Part shown: piece after piece, positions 14,091 to 23,920 of the stretch | Layout of the letters: each line of letters opens with the position of its first letter | How positions within the stretch are numbered: the first letter of the stretch is position 1 | Assembly (NCBI GenBank): GCA_002205965.3 | Contig: NADL03000501.1 | Location: 1,674,001 to 1,738,000 of the forward strand | Length of the DNA: 64,000 bases | Direction: 5' to 3' | Source: Kappaphycus alvarezii | Lineage: Eukaryota; Rhodophyta; Florideophyceae; Gigartinales; Solieriaceae | Made by a program: the position numbers and the translations under genes | Notes under the pieces: model-generated | Told to the model about the DNA's origin: nothing | What the model saw: only the letters and a program-made list of their open reading frames with translations | Database searches by the model: none

Positions 14091-14514
14091 TTATTGATTC
14101 GCGACATGTGTAGGTTTGAGTCTGGAGCGGTAAGGCCTTTAGTTTACCTACTTTGCGTTTAAATGTTGGTATTTTTTATTCAAATGGCGAGGAGTTCGAT
14201 CCGAATTAATGCTACTGCGCACGGATAAAATTAATTTGAAAATAATGGTATGTGATCAGGGAGTCTTAGGGCGGACTGGTTCACCACTTGTACTTGACAA
14301 GTGTGAGGTACCCTGCACTGTACTGACTAGAACTCTTTGGCAATTACCAAGAAGTAGCTAGAAGTCCGCGCTATCAAAAAAAGGCGGTCAATTTTCATGG
14401 CACAAACTGTAAATCCGGGCATTTTATTGAAAACATTTTCCACATTTTATTTAAGTATTAAAATAAGTACTTACATTATGTTAACTTCGCAACCGTATAA
14501 ATTTTTGCTAAACA

Positions 14515-15500
14515 GTGAAAGTGCCGCAAAATAGTGTTCAGATTTCAAGTGAACAAGCAGTTTACAATGCCCTCGAAAAATCGCTACTCACTGCAGTATC
14601 TAGCATTAAACTTTGCCTCTTTCCTAGTCATGTCTCCAAACTCGGAGGCAAAAACAGACACACCTCTCTCGGAACCGCGTTACCCACTATCACTTTTTGA
14701 GGCCAAAAAGGTCTCGGGCTCCCAGTCGGGGCCTTTGTTGAGCGTAAAGCAGCATTTCACGAGTACACAGACAAAATTATATCGGAAGCTGATGAAAAGA
14801 ACGATTAAAACGCCTTCCAATGAGAAAAATTAACAAGCGGTTGTGAGGATGTAATCCAACGGGTTGCAACCTGAGCCCCATGAATTTGAATGTTTGTGAG
14901 TACTACTTGGATTTTTAAGTAACGACAAACCGTAACCTTGGACGTTTGCAAGAAAGTGGTGATACTGGCCAAGGACCATTTTTTGAAGCTGATAGTGCTG
15001 GAAAACTGTGGGCAGTGGGGATTTTTGGCCCTATTTTATTGAAAAGAGGTCCAGACTCCAACCTTTTTTCTAGAGTGAAGCGGAAACGCTGCTAACCTCG
15101 TACTCTGTAAGCTCCCGCACACTCACCTCAGTATCTACTAATAAAAAACTTGGCTTCATTTCAGGAAATGACACAACTTTCCAAATATTAAATGATCTCC
15201 TACGTGTCGAAATATTGTTGGAAGTGAGGGTTTTCTGGGTTCCGCTTGGCAGTTTTGGATTGGTCTCAACTGCTTTTTGATTGGCCAGCTTACGGAAACG
15301 GGGAATCTGGAAAGGTATGGAAGAGTTCAAAGAGCTGTTTGGGGGAGTGACGGTCACCTTCGCGCAGTTGCTGCTGTTGACGGCTCGCAACCAAACGCAG
15401 AAGGGGCTACAAGAAAGCTGAAAGGTGACTACCTGGATTGGTCTGGATCTAGACGAAACAAGCGACTGGGCTTTGCATAAGTCAGGGAACTTCGGCACTC
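14515..15500. other. short frames of unknown origin on both strands
   Basis: A plus-strand frame at 14534-14833 (99 codons, with KTDTPLSEPRYPLSLFEAKK) and a minus-strand frame at 15498-15070 (142 codons, Ser/Thr/Pro-rich) overlap nothing recognisable. Both might be chance frames or gene relics. I give no function. Confidence 0.25.
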
Positions 15501-16369
15501 CGCGATTGGTGTTAGGGCACTACCGAGTGGCCAGAGAATGCAAGAGGTAATCGTATGGTTAGATTTTTCAGAATTAAACGTAGCACTTAACAACCCTGTA
15601 AGCCATAACAGATCGGATTAGTCTCTCTGGCTCGTGTAGGAACTTACTTTCGAAAAACATGGAACCACGAATAGATCCGGATTATCGTTATTTTGAAGGT
15701 AAGAAAAGCAGATTGGCGCTGGCGGGCGACTCTGAAAAAAACAGAAGCGTTTTGGTTTGCTGAATCTCAGCTAAAGATCGATGAATTGGTTGCTCAATTC
15801 ACTCACCGGAATGCGACAGTCGCACTACTTATACACAATGCAGTCACCGTCGACTAACCCTAGCATGCTCGGGAAGTTGTTTCTACTAGGACAAAATTAG
15901 TTCTAGAGTATCCATAAATATCTACTATAGTAAATGTCTATAGATTCTGTCGCCCATATACACCGAAACTAGGTATAAATATCGATGTAATACGATAGAG
16001 AACAATTACATCTCATAAAAGGATGCAGGGGCGAGGACTAAAGTATGCTGTAAACCCCGCGCAAGACGCATATGCGTTTACATTTCCTATATTTAGTTAG
16101 TAACCGAATTATTTATTCAATGAATTAATAATGTATTATTTTTTAAGTAAATAAATTATTAAGTTTAAAGAAACATAGGTGAAGAGGTTTATTCTATACG
16201 CACTACATTCTTGAGTATACTTGGTATTTGATACTTTTCCCAAGTGTATCGTACTGTATATATGCTCTTAATGAACCGCTAAAATATATCCTGGTCGACC
16301 TAAACAAATCTCAGACAACCACTGCAGCATCACCTCCACCCCTAGCTAGTTTTCAGCAGTCAAATCGGC
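15500..16369. other. gene-free AT-rich spacer
   Basis: No convincing coding frame. Positions 16080-16180 are nearly pure A/T. No terminal repeats or RNA genes were seen. Confidence 0.5.
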
Positions 16370-17107
16370 TCAACTTTCCCCTTTCACAGTCCAGGCCCTT
16401 TCTCTGAGTGCCTTTTTGTCTGCTACTTTGATAAAGCGTCGGAAGCCTGTGAGCTGCACACCCGGAGCCTTCAGCAATCGAAAGGTCCAAACATTCGGGA
16501 ACGCCCCTGTGACCAGCAGGGTATATAATTTATTCCCATACGCCCCCGCGTCGACAAGATTGAAAAGGACATCATAGTGCTCGACATGTTCATCAAGATG
16601 TTTTTCCAGCTCCAAAAGGACATCATAGTGCTCGACATGTCCCTCAAGATGTTTTTCCAGCTCCACTCATCTTACGAGTTGAATTATTCCTCTTTTCTTC
16701 ATCCTTCTTAGAAGAATGCTGCGGTGCTACCATGAGGTATAAGATTTGCATTGGAGCCCTTTCAGCGTTCAGAATAGTCGCAATTTTACCAACATCTGGG
16801 CGATTTATTGCTCTCTGCTTCGCAATTGCCTCCCCCTCCCTGTTCCGACGCTCTGCTGCCATCAGTTCCCCCTGTTGCCATTCCTCCTGAATGACTGTAA
16901 CTTTCTCATTTCCGACCTCCAAATTTGGCCGTTGACTCTGGAGATGCTGTTCAGCCTAGCATTCATCCTCTTAGTGCCCAAATTTACCACAGAAAGTGCA
17001 CTTTCTGTCTCCTCGTTGCTTCCTCCAGCAGTTTTCCTCAGCGCATCCCACCCTTCCACAAAATGCACAAAACGGAACTTGCCTCCGGTCCCAGTGTTCC
17101 CCGTCAT
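16370..17107 (-). pseudogene. unrecognised decayed gene with coiled-coil-like and 17-residue repeat segments
   Basis: The minus strand has three consecutive overlapping open frames from 17107 to 16370. The first (MTGNTGTGGKFRFVHFVEGW...) is followed by a charged, probably helical segment (EEWQQGELMAAERRNREGEA). The last contains two in-frame copies of a 17-residue unit (LELEKHL..HVEHYDVL) and then a 60-residue tail (NLVDAGAYGNKLYTLL...). Matching order and strand argue for one original protein, now broken or with undetected introns. I do not recognise the family. It starts next to a GA-rich tract at 17130-17190 that may have been its promoter side. Confidence 0.4.
16568..16669 (+). repeat. 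51-bp tandem duplication (two units)
   Basis: A unit beginning GACATCATAGTGCTCGACAT occurs at 16568 and again at 16619, a period of 51 bases, with only a few differences. Because 51 is a multiple of three the duplication stays in frame on the minus strand and encodes the 17-residue repeat. Confidence 0.9.
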
Positions 17108-17117
17108 CGATCCACTA

Positions 17118-18659
17118 CCCCTTTTTTTCTGATAGAGAGAAGGAGAAGATAGACCGATGGGGAGAGAGAAGGAGGGAACGAGAGTGAAAGATGTAGTGCA
17201 GTGCGCAGTGCGCAGTTTTTCTCGTCTAGGAACGGAACACCGTCAGACAATGAGAAACCCAACACATACACACACCAAGACCCACGGGGTGTTCGCTGTC
17301 CCTCTTTCTCTTTAAGAAACCTGCGATGCAGTAGCACAGCTCGCCGACGGCGAGGAGAAATGGGGTTGGAAGAGCAGGGGTAATTTCTTGGACGGCTGGA
17401 CGGTATACTTGTCCTCCGGGTTGTAAGGCCCGACCGTGATCCGCGGAATGCTAGAAACTTGGTATGGGTCGATTCCAAAGAACCGTACACACCAGGGGTG
17501 TAATACTGGACAAAGAAGATGTAGTATTGTGTCAGATGTGCTGAATCTCTCCTTTGGAGATAAGGATGTTATCACCAACGACAATCTTGAAGTTCCTATT
17601 CGTATATGGACGCCGGAGTCCGGGGCGCCAAGCGTGAGTAAATATCACAAACAAACAACAAAATTGGTATTGTAATATTGGGTAGAGAGGAGGTAAATAG
17701 AAAGGGGACCCGGGCGGATAAACATGGCTATACCCAAAGTTGCCGTTGGTAAGGTTTCTGCAGAGGCAGAAGTTGGGAGTCAAGATCAGAGCAAACACCG
17801 GGGTGGCTGTTTAACCTGGGGCCCTAGTGTCCAGGTAGGTATAAATACTAGTTAACTAGGTAAGGGTTATCTACGACGGCGTGGTGGGTGAGTGAAGTTA
17901 GGGTCAGCCAAGTTAGGGAGATCCAAGTTAGAGATAAGTAAATTCGACACTTAGCCCAATAGGTGCCTTTCACCTGCGAAAATATCAGGTCCAATTTGGG
18001 GGCCGAGTGGTCCGGATTGCAAGCCCTCAAGTCCCATCGGGTGAGTATACAATACCAGGAATAATAGTGGGCGACAAAAGAAAATTGCCCTTGCTGTACA
18101 GTACAGTGCCTGCTGGTTAGCAGTGAATCAGATCAAAAAAGATCACCAAAATCAGCTTTGACGATGGCAGTACAGTGTGAGAGCCAATTGCACTACAAAA
18201 GAGAGAGTGAGAGAGAGAAGGAGTGAGGGGCCAAGGGAGAGAGTTGAGAGGAGAGAAGGTGGTGAAATACTTTACTCAGACAGAACATGTAGGGAGACCG
18301 GGGCTTATATAAACCTCGAGGCGAGTCGACTGGTGCTTCCGGGCGATCGAAGAAAGTTTCCATAAGCCATATAGACGACGGTGGGAGGCTAACCGCAAAC
18401 CTGTTTGAGCTGATATAAAGCAGCTCAGCTCAAGCTTACAGCACTGTACAGTTCAAAAGCGAAACGATCAAGTTCTAGTTTGTACATTAAAATACAATAT
18501 CAGAAATCTGAAAGCCTCTTTGCAAGCTGTAAGCTGTCAACGGAAGCGACAGAAAGTAATAAGACAAACATTTTCATCACCAAGTGAAGCTCCGCAAGTT
18601 GAGAGAATAGCATGTTGATCTTTTCCTCAGTTTCTGCATTACTTTTGATAGGTCTCACT
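17118..18659. other. spacer with two GA-rich tracts, no recognised gene
   Basis: GA-rich tracts lie at 17128-17192 and 18195-18262. Between them are only short frames in every direction with no domain. TACAG-type pentamers occur at about 18095-18110 and 18168. Confidence 0.45.
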
Positions 18660-19240
18660 TCACCCCTTAGCACTCTCTCATCTCCAAATTGAAAAAAAAA
18701 TTTGTTCGCGACTGGGAAATTTTCAATCCAAACCCTTCCTTAGCGGCTTGATACACTCCTATGTGCCGCTTGAGTTCACTAAACAACTTGGGAGCGTGCA
18801 AGGTAAAATATTGTAGAACCTTACTGTTAACTACCACTGCTTTGGATAGAATGAACATCTTTTGCTCACTTGAGACCCCAGCTTTGTTGTATACGGCAGA
18901 AACTTTCTCAACAAACTCGACGAGGTAATTTGCAGGTGTCGTTGCCATCTATAAAGCTTCCTCAACAGTCTTTCTTGGCTCTGGTCGAGTCTCGAACAAT
19001 TCTTATAAGTATTCCGCAAATCCCTTCATATTTCTTTCCATTTTCCGACAGCTTACAGTCATCTGTGAACCGTTCGAAGTATAACGCAGATGCCTTACCT
19101 CACAAATAAGATATTAAGGCATGAGCCTTCTCTTCACTTGACTCTTCTACTTTTGTAACGTTATCGAAGCAGAACAGGAAATAATTAATATCCGCCTCAG
19201 ATGAGCCGTCAAAGATTAGCTTCTCGCTCGTTCTGTTAGG
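18660..19240 (-). mobile_element. Gag-like fragment of an LTR retrotransposon (Ty3/gypsy-like), fossil
   Basis: Read leftward, the minus strand gives a Gag-type capsid segment: an FDGSSEADINYFLFCF stretch near 19200, EEKAHALISYL near 19130, GKASALYFERFTDD near 19090, then a helical region ending near 18670. This order (target-binding start, helical core, 'W/Y-F-..F' box) is typical of retrotransposon Gag. No protease, reverse transcriptase or integrase follows on the left, so only a piece of the element remains. It has a few breaks. Assignment to gypsy rather than another LTR group is tentative. Confidence 0.6.
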
Positions 19241-20398
19241 TTAAGGCTCTTGACAAAAATACCAAACGAGAACACCAAAAAGTCGAACAGTAGCCACAAT
19301 AGACTTCTTCTTACTCAATTTATTCTTTCTTCTCCTCTCTTCCTTCCCCTTTTTTCTTTTTGCCCAGAAAGAGAGAAGACAACATATGTAAGCTAACGGA
19401 TAATAAAATCAGATGGCTCACAGATTTCCACTAGAAAGTCACACGCTCCACCATAAGTTCTAGCCAAAAATATCATATCTGGTTTCAACCAGGATGCCAC
19501 GTGTACAGAACGGCATCCGAAAGCATTCAACCCTTCTTCAGTTTAACCACCCAAATGTCCAGCTTCGCAGTTTCCTTACCCTCTTACACATGCCAAACCC
19601 ATTTCTTCTGTCCAACAGGCTTACAGTAACATATTCTTATCCCGAAAACCCCCGGATAGCAGCTGAGTAAGCTGGCCCACTTGGGGGTTACAATACAATA
19701 GGGGAAAACTGCGATGTTTTTTCTCGCAGCTGACTCATCCCCACCTTCGAGGTTTAAGGCTACACCTGAGAAGAATGATATTAAACTTGGCTGCAAATAA
19801 ACGACATGATTCTCTGGAAGACCTCATCTATTTTCTGGTCGCTAATAGAAACTCTCTCACGTGGTTTTTTCATGTTACGATCCATCTCACCCGCTCCGCC
19901 AGCAACCGCCTGCCCAACTTGCCCGCCTTCACGTCCTCCTCGACAGCCTCCGATTCCCAGACTCAGTCTCCCTTAATGCGCATCCGCCGCCAACCACCCT
20001 GCCGTTCATTTTGTCACCGTTCGCGTCGCTCTCCAGTTCCGCGTCTCCTCCCACGCTTACGGAGAGTGGAAGGACACCATCTGCGGTGTCTCCGCCCTCA
20101 GCCTGCCGCAGTTCCTCGCCGAGTCAAGTCCCTTTCGGTACCTTCCTCCCCGTCCTACCCGTCCATCTCTCTGTCATCGCCTTGTGCGACCTCGCCGTCA
20201 CGCAGTTCGATCTGCAATCGCCTGTTTGCGATCCCCCCCCACCTCTTCGTCGACATCGCCGCGCCCAAAGCGGCGGGCCCCACAACCTTCAGATGCCTGC
20301 TGTTGCCAGCGGGTCTTGGTACTACGGTTTTTGTGTGAAGACGATGCGCGCGGATAGACATCAAGCGCTTTTAGTGCTCCCCTGAGGCTACGGCCGAA
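19241..20398. other. spacer with a C-rich, GC-rich block
   Basis: 19300-19870 holds no recognised gene; a pyrimidine-rich run lies at 19322-19362. At 19880-20340 the DNA becomes GC- and C-rich and is open in two plus-strand frames (19775-20338 and 19861-20385), with Ser/Pro/Arg-rich translations typical of composition-driven openness. It may be leader or promoter DNA for the frame starting at 20399. Confidence 0.4.
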
Positions 20399-20924
20399 AT
20401 GTCAAACCCACGAAGCGGAAATGAAAATATTTTGGCAGTTCCTGCTGTGGAGGAGGGTGAAAGGCTAGAGTTAGATGCTGGAGTAGAAAGTAAAAGTGGT
20501 ACAGTCTGTCTTGATGAGAACGGAGTCGTCAAAAGGCCCATGGACTGCAATACGAGCTTTTTTGGAGAAAGTAGAGCAATCATCTCATAGCGTAGCTTTG
20601 ATTAGTGCCCCGTTACTTGCGGAGACGGATGCAAAAGTCTCTGGGACTACTGGTGCTTTTTGTTTTCCGCACAGAGGTATGCAGAAGAAAAGGGGAGCAA
20701 TTGTTGCTGAAGTATTGGCGTATCTTGCAGGAAGCTATGGTAAACATTTTCCTGCGTACTGCAAGGGAGAGAAGCGTTCTTTTCAACAGAAGATACCTGC
20801 TTTGGTATGGAAAGCAATCTACAAGGACTTTTTCGAGTCGAAACAAGCCCAATGCGCGGCTACGGGTGCATTTTTCGATGAGAAGCATCTCCCGCAACAG
20901 AGCACCTTGCAGCATGTGCTATAG
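20399..20924 (+). pseudogene. unrecognised protein-coding segment in two overlapping frames
   Basis: A methionine-led frame at 20399-20590 (MSNPRSGNENILAVPAVEEG...) is overlapped by a second open frame, offset by one, that ends at 20924. The second has a GKHFPAYCKGEKRSF stretch and a lysine/glutamine-rich helix. Together they look like one coding unit of about 175 codons with a frame change, either real decay or a base-call error. I recognise no domain. It ends 60 bases before the left terminus of the piggyBac-like element, so the transposon sits just behind it. Confidence 0.4.
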
Positions 20925-20980
20925 CCTGTTGGTGGCCAGATTTTTCTGTTTGCGGCCAGATCTATTTTCTCATTACTTAT

Positions 20981-20996
20981 CTAGTGTCTATTCGAC
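20981..20996 (+). repeat. left terminal inverted repeat with CTAG flank
   Basis: CTAG followed by TGTCTATTCGAC; the exact reverse complement lies at 22999-23014. Confidence 0.85.
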
Positions 20997-21061
20997 CATG
21001 AAATGTACTGGGGGAAATGTGGGGTGATTTAATATTTGAAAGATATGGTCAGTTGTGGCAT

Positions 21062-21077
21062 GTACTCAATTGAGTAC
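21062..21077. repeat. perfect 16-bp subterminal palindrome (left)
   Basis: GTACTCAATTGAGTAC is its own reverse complement. Its partner at the other end differs at one central base. Subterminal palindromes are plausible transposase-binding sites. Confidence 0.8.
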
Positions 21078-21277
21078 AAATTTTTTCAAACAAAAAAACT
21101 AAAATTTTCAAAAATATTACTTTGAAATTACGAAAATATTAACTTTTAATCAATCCTATCGGGCCAGCGTGCAGTAGCAGAAATTCTTTGCTCTGTAAAA
21201 CTCCAATAAATTCATCAACAAAAGAAACTTTACTTCACTTATTATCTATCGTGTACACTGCAGGTCTGACTATACGA

Positions 21278-21499
21278 CTAAGAACTAACCGGATGTTCCA
21301 TATCAGGCACGTGCAGTGGGGATCGCGATAAAATCTCCATTGCAACAGAAGACCACATTGTACAACTTATGAGCTGATTAAGACGTCGGTATATTACTCC
21401 TGTGGTTTTGTTAAACTTCCCTGCGATACGCGGGATGAATGAATCGCTCCCACCGTGTATTTCTAACATAAAACGACTATCCTTCAACATAAGGAACAT
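21278..21499 (-). CDS. small unrecognised frame inside the piggyBac-like element
   Basis: A 73-codon minus-strand frame (MFLMLKDSRFMLEIHGGSDS...) lies near the C-terminal side of the element in its transcriptional direction. I see no piggyBac catalytic or cysteine-rich motif. It may be captured sequence or chance. Confidence 0.2.
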   Translation of the reverse strand: MFLMLKDSRFMLEIHGGSDSFIPRIAGKFNKTTGVIYRRLNQLISCTMWSSVAMEILSRSPLHVPDMEHPVSS

Positions 21500-22228
21500 C
21501 TCCTGTGTATTGCAGTGGTTCTGGGACTCCCTTCAGGAGTCTTAGGGCTACTGACTGCACAGGTTGAAATTTTAATTCCCAGCTGAGTTCAACTGGGGAG
21601 TTCTAGAATTGCTTAATTCAACTCCAAAATACCCATCTGTAGATGGAGCTCGACGAGTCCTTATTGAAACCTAACCCTCAGGACGCCTAAGGACGCCTGG
21701 TACGCTAACTTGAACATGAGGCAGAATACGGTGACATCTCATAAAGGGGTATTCTGCAATAGGGTTAAATTAATCTCGAAAGTTTAAAAGCATGGATTGG
21801 ATTCATAGGTGCTAAAGGAAGAACTTTCTTTTTTATAAAAATCTCATGTCAACTGACGTCACGCAGTAAAACGTAGCTGTTACGTAATGAAAGCTTCCAA
21901 ATTCACACACATGTCTGCAATGCTTTTGAAAACAGTAGTCTCTGCCAGGGTCAGGGTGTCAGGTGAAAATTCGTTCCTGAATGAACGAACATATCCAGTA
22001 CAAATCTACCAGGGCCTGTATTGGATGCAAATTTTGCATCTTGATTGGTTGGCAAATTTTGATTCCTTTCCCTAAATGTTCCTCTTTTATGGTTGAAAAC
22101 AGATAGATTTCGTACCCTTCAGGAAAAAACTGATCACCTGAGGATTTTTAAGATGAACCTTGCCTTTCCCTGAATTGCATGTCGTCGTAACTCCATCAAC
22201 CAATCTGCAGTAGAATTCATTTGGCGAT

Positions 22229-22309
22229 ATCAAATCGCGGCTTCCCCTGGATCCTATCAAATCGCGGCTTCCCCTGGATCCTATCAAATCGCGGCTTCCC
22301 CTGGATCCT
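22229..22309 (+). repeat. 27-bp tandem repeat, three units
   Basis: Three successive copies of a unit containing TATCAAATCGCGGCTTCCCC, spaced 27 bases apart. In the minus-strand frame this gives a repeated GSRGSRDLI peptide. Confidence 0.9.
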
Positions 22310-22505
22310 TTGGAAAGTTTCCAAGCATCATTATAACAAATAGAGAGCAAAGTAGTGTTCACTCTGAACGCTTCTTTCTTGACTTGTGCCCGCTACCGCG
22401 GCTTCCTCCGGATCCTTTGGAAATTTTCCAAGCATCATTATAACAAATAGAGAGCAAAGTAGTGTTCACTCTGATCGCTTCTTTCTTGACTTGTGCCCGC
22501 TACCG
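22303..22505 (+). repeat. 107-bp direct duplication
   Basis: Sequence starting GGATCCTTTGGAAA at 22303 recurs at 22410 with only a few substitutions over nearly 100 bases, running to GCTACCG. It adjoins the 27-bp array, and the unit end (GCGGCTTCC..GGATCC) resembles the 27-bp unit, so both probably arose by the same slippage or gene-conversion process. Confidence 0.9.
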
Positions 22506-22593
22506 AATAGTGAGGATATGTTTCTCTTACGTTTGGTGTCAGCATAGCCTCCTCCGGCTTAAAGTTACCCAGATGTAAAGATACAAACTTTGT

Positions 22594-22803
22594 TCAATCT
22601 GAAAGCACCCATTTTACTGTCACCATTGTGCAAAAACGGCCGTTCTTCTCCTCCCGAATAACTTTCACGACAGTTCCACTCGCAAATTTCGTCTTCCATA
22701 AGGCCCCGCACAAGCGCCTACAGTTCACATCAGACGTCAGAAGCCTTGCTAGTGCGTTAACACGGTTTCCGATAATGGTTCGGGGGACTTGTGCACAGGT
22801 CAT
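22594..22803 (-). pseudogene. N-terminal remnant of piggyBac-like transposase
   Basis: This 69-codon minus-strand frame reads ARLLTSDVNCRRLCGALWKT in its middle, which pairs almost residue for residue with ARLLTSDVKCRRLYGFNWKT in the element at 62.3 kb (frame starting 62478), and both continue with a hydrophobic strand ending in a W-(V/E)-L motif. It therefore corresponds to the region ahead of the catalytic DDE domain. The rest of the transposase is missing from this copy. The block probably lies in the DNA-binding or oligomerisation part, but that is inference. Confidence 0.72.
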
Positions 22804-22978
22804 GGCAGAGGGATTTTCCTAGCTATTAGAATGAATACGATCTCAAGCAGCTGGAATCAGCAACGAACTAGAAAATTATTAGCTTGGCCACCGCCAAAGG
22901 AAGTCATATAGATTAAGTCTGGATAAAAAAGGGCGGGGTGTAATAGTTTTTAAAATTACTTTTATGGATGTTGAAAAT

Positions 22979-23014
22979 GTACTCAGTTGAGTACACTTGT
23001 CGAATAGACACTAG
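22979..23014 (-). repeat. right terminal inverted repeat, subterminal palindrome and CTAG flank
   Basis: GTACTCAGTTGAGTAC at 22979-22994 (one central mismatch from a perfect palindrome), then GTCGAATAGACA at 22999-23010, then CTAG at 23011-23014. Confidence 0.85.
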
Positions 23015-23920
23015 AGTGTGCACGACTGACCGAAGGCAACAAGTTGAAAGCATCTATAGTCCCGAGGATCTCCGTTCTCAGGGTATGTCAGTAGCTACTA
23101 ACATTGCGCCTCTTTTGTGTTAATCAGGAAAATGAGGTATATGAGGGGGGTTAAGAGATCTTTCATTTCATGGATTCCTAGTAGGGGATCAGGCAAAAGC
23201 CCCGTCTGCAGGTCCGGTGGAGGGGTTTGTGTCCTGTTTTCGGTGATTCAGCATGACCGCGGTGTACTGGAGAACAAATGCCGAGGGTACCATTGTCTTC
23301 TCGAAAGTGAAAAAACCTTCCCCCTCCCCTTCACCCATCACCTCTCCCTTCGTGGTGCGGGCCGGTACTGCCGCGTGCGGCACAAGCCGTGCGTATTCAG
23401 CGCGCTGCAGGCGCTCGCACTCCACCCTAACGTCTCGCGGCGACGTTCTTCTTCACCGCTTTTCTCCTTCTCTTCATTTTGTTCCTTTCTTTCATTTTGT
23501 GCAGGCTCAACGCTCAACACCCGCTTTTCGCCAACGCCTCACCTTTCAGCTTTCGCATCTCCACCTCTTTTTGGCTACTCAAGGGCGATTACGCTGTAGG
23601 CGTCCAACACTTCTCCTCCCCCGCCGCCGCTCCTCACTTCCCAAGAGCCGAACTCCACCGGCAAGTTCGAATATTGAAACGGTCAATTTTTTGATCAACC
23701 ACACGTGGCCACCTGGAACCCAGGTTTGGTGACAATTACACTGTTGAAAAAGGAGGTCTGAGGTGCATACCGGCGTACAGGATCGGAGTCCCGAGGTTTG
23801 GCATACAGCACTGTAATAAGTCCAATCGTTTAGTAGGGTGCACTGATTTAAGACCTCAGGGAGGCGGAAATTTGTTACTAAGCCTCCACGTGGCCACTTT
23901 CGGACATACTGTAATCTTCA
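23015..23920 (+). promoter_or_regulatory. GC-rich leader upstream of the LINE protein
   Basis: This stretch becomes pyrimidine- and GC-rich at 23290-23680. It is open in overlapping plus frames (23117-23599 and 23253-23732), with low-complexity Ser/Pro/Arg-rich translations and no domain. A CACGTGGCCAC motif occurs at 23702 and again at 23887, 34 bases before the LINE start codon. It is best read as LINE 5' untranslated/promoter sequence or older host spacer; the true LINE 5' end is not visible. Confidence 0.4.

Larger units (their letters stand above)
20985..23010 (-). mobile_element. piggyBac-like DNA transposon, internally shortened copy
   Basis: The element is bounded by exact 12-bp inverted repeats (TGTCTATTCGAC at 20985-20996, GTCGAATAGACA at 22999-23010) with CTAG on both outer sides. 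Each end has a subterminal palindrome (21062-21077 and 22979-22994). The right end, read inward on the minus strand, matches the left end of the piggyBac-like element at 62302 (TGTCTATTTGACAAGTGT there). A minus-strand frame (22803-22594) contains the same N-terminal block, ARLLTSDV.CRRL, as that element. At 2026 bp, with no catalytic domain visible, it is non-autonomous. The TTAA target duplication usual for piggyBac is not seen; CTAG could be a four-base target copy or, being palindromic, part of the repeat. Confidence 0.78.

Noticed and set aside
23253-23732. 159-codon plus frame upstream of the LINE as an ORF1 protein
   Set aside because: Ser/Pro/Arg-rich low-complexity translation in a C-rich block, with no RNA-binding or coiled-coil pattern; R2-type LINEs normally have a single frame.
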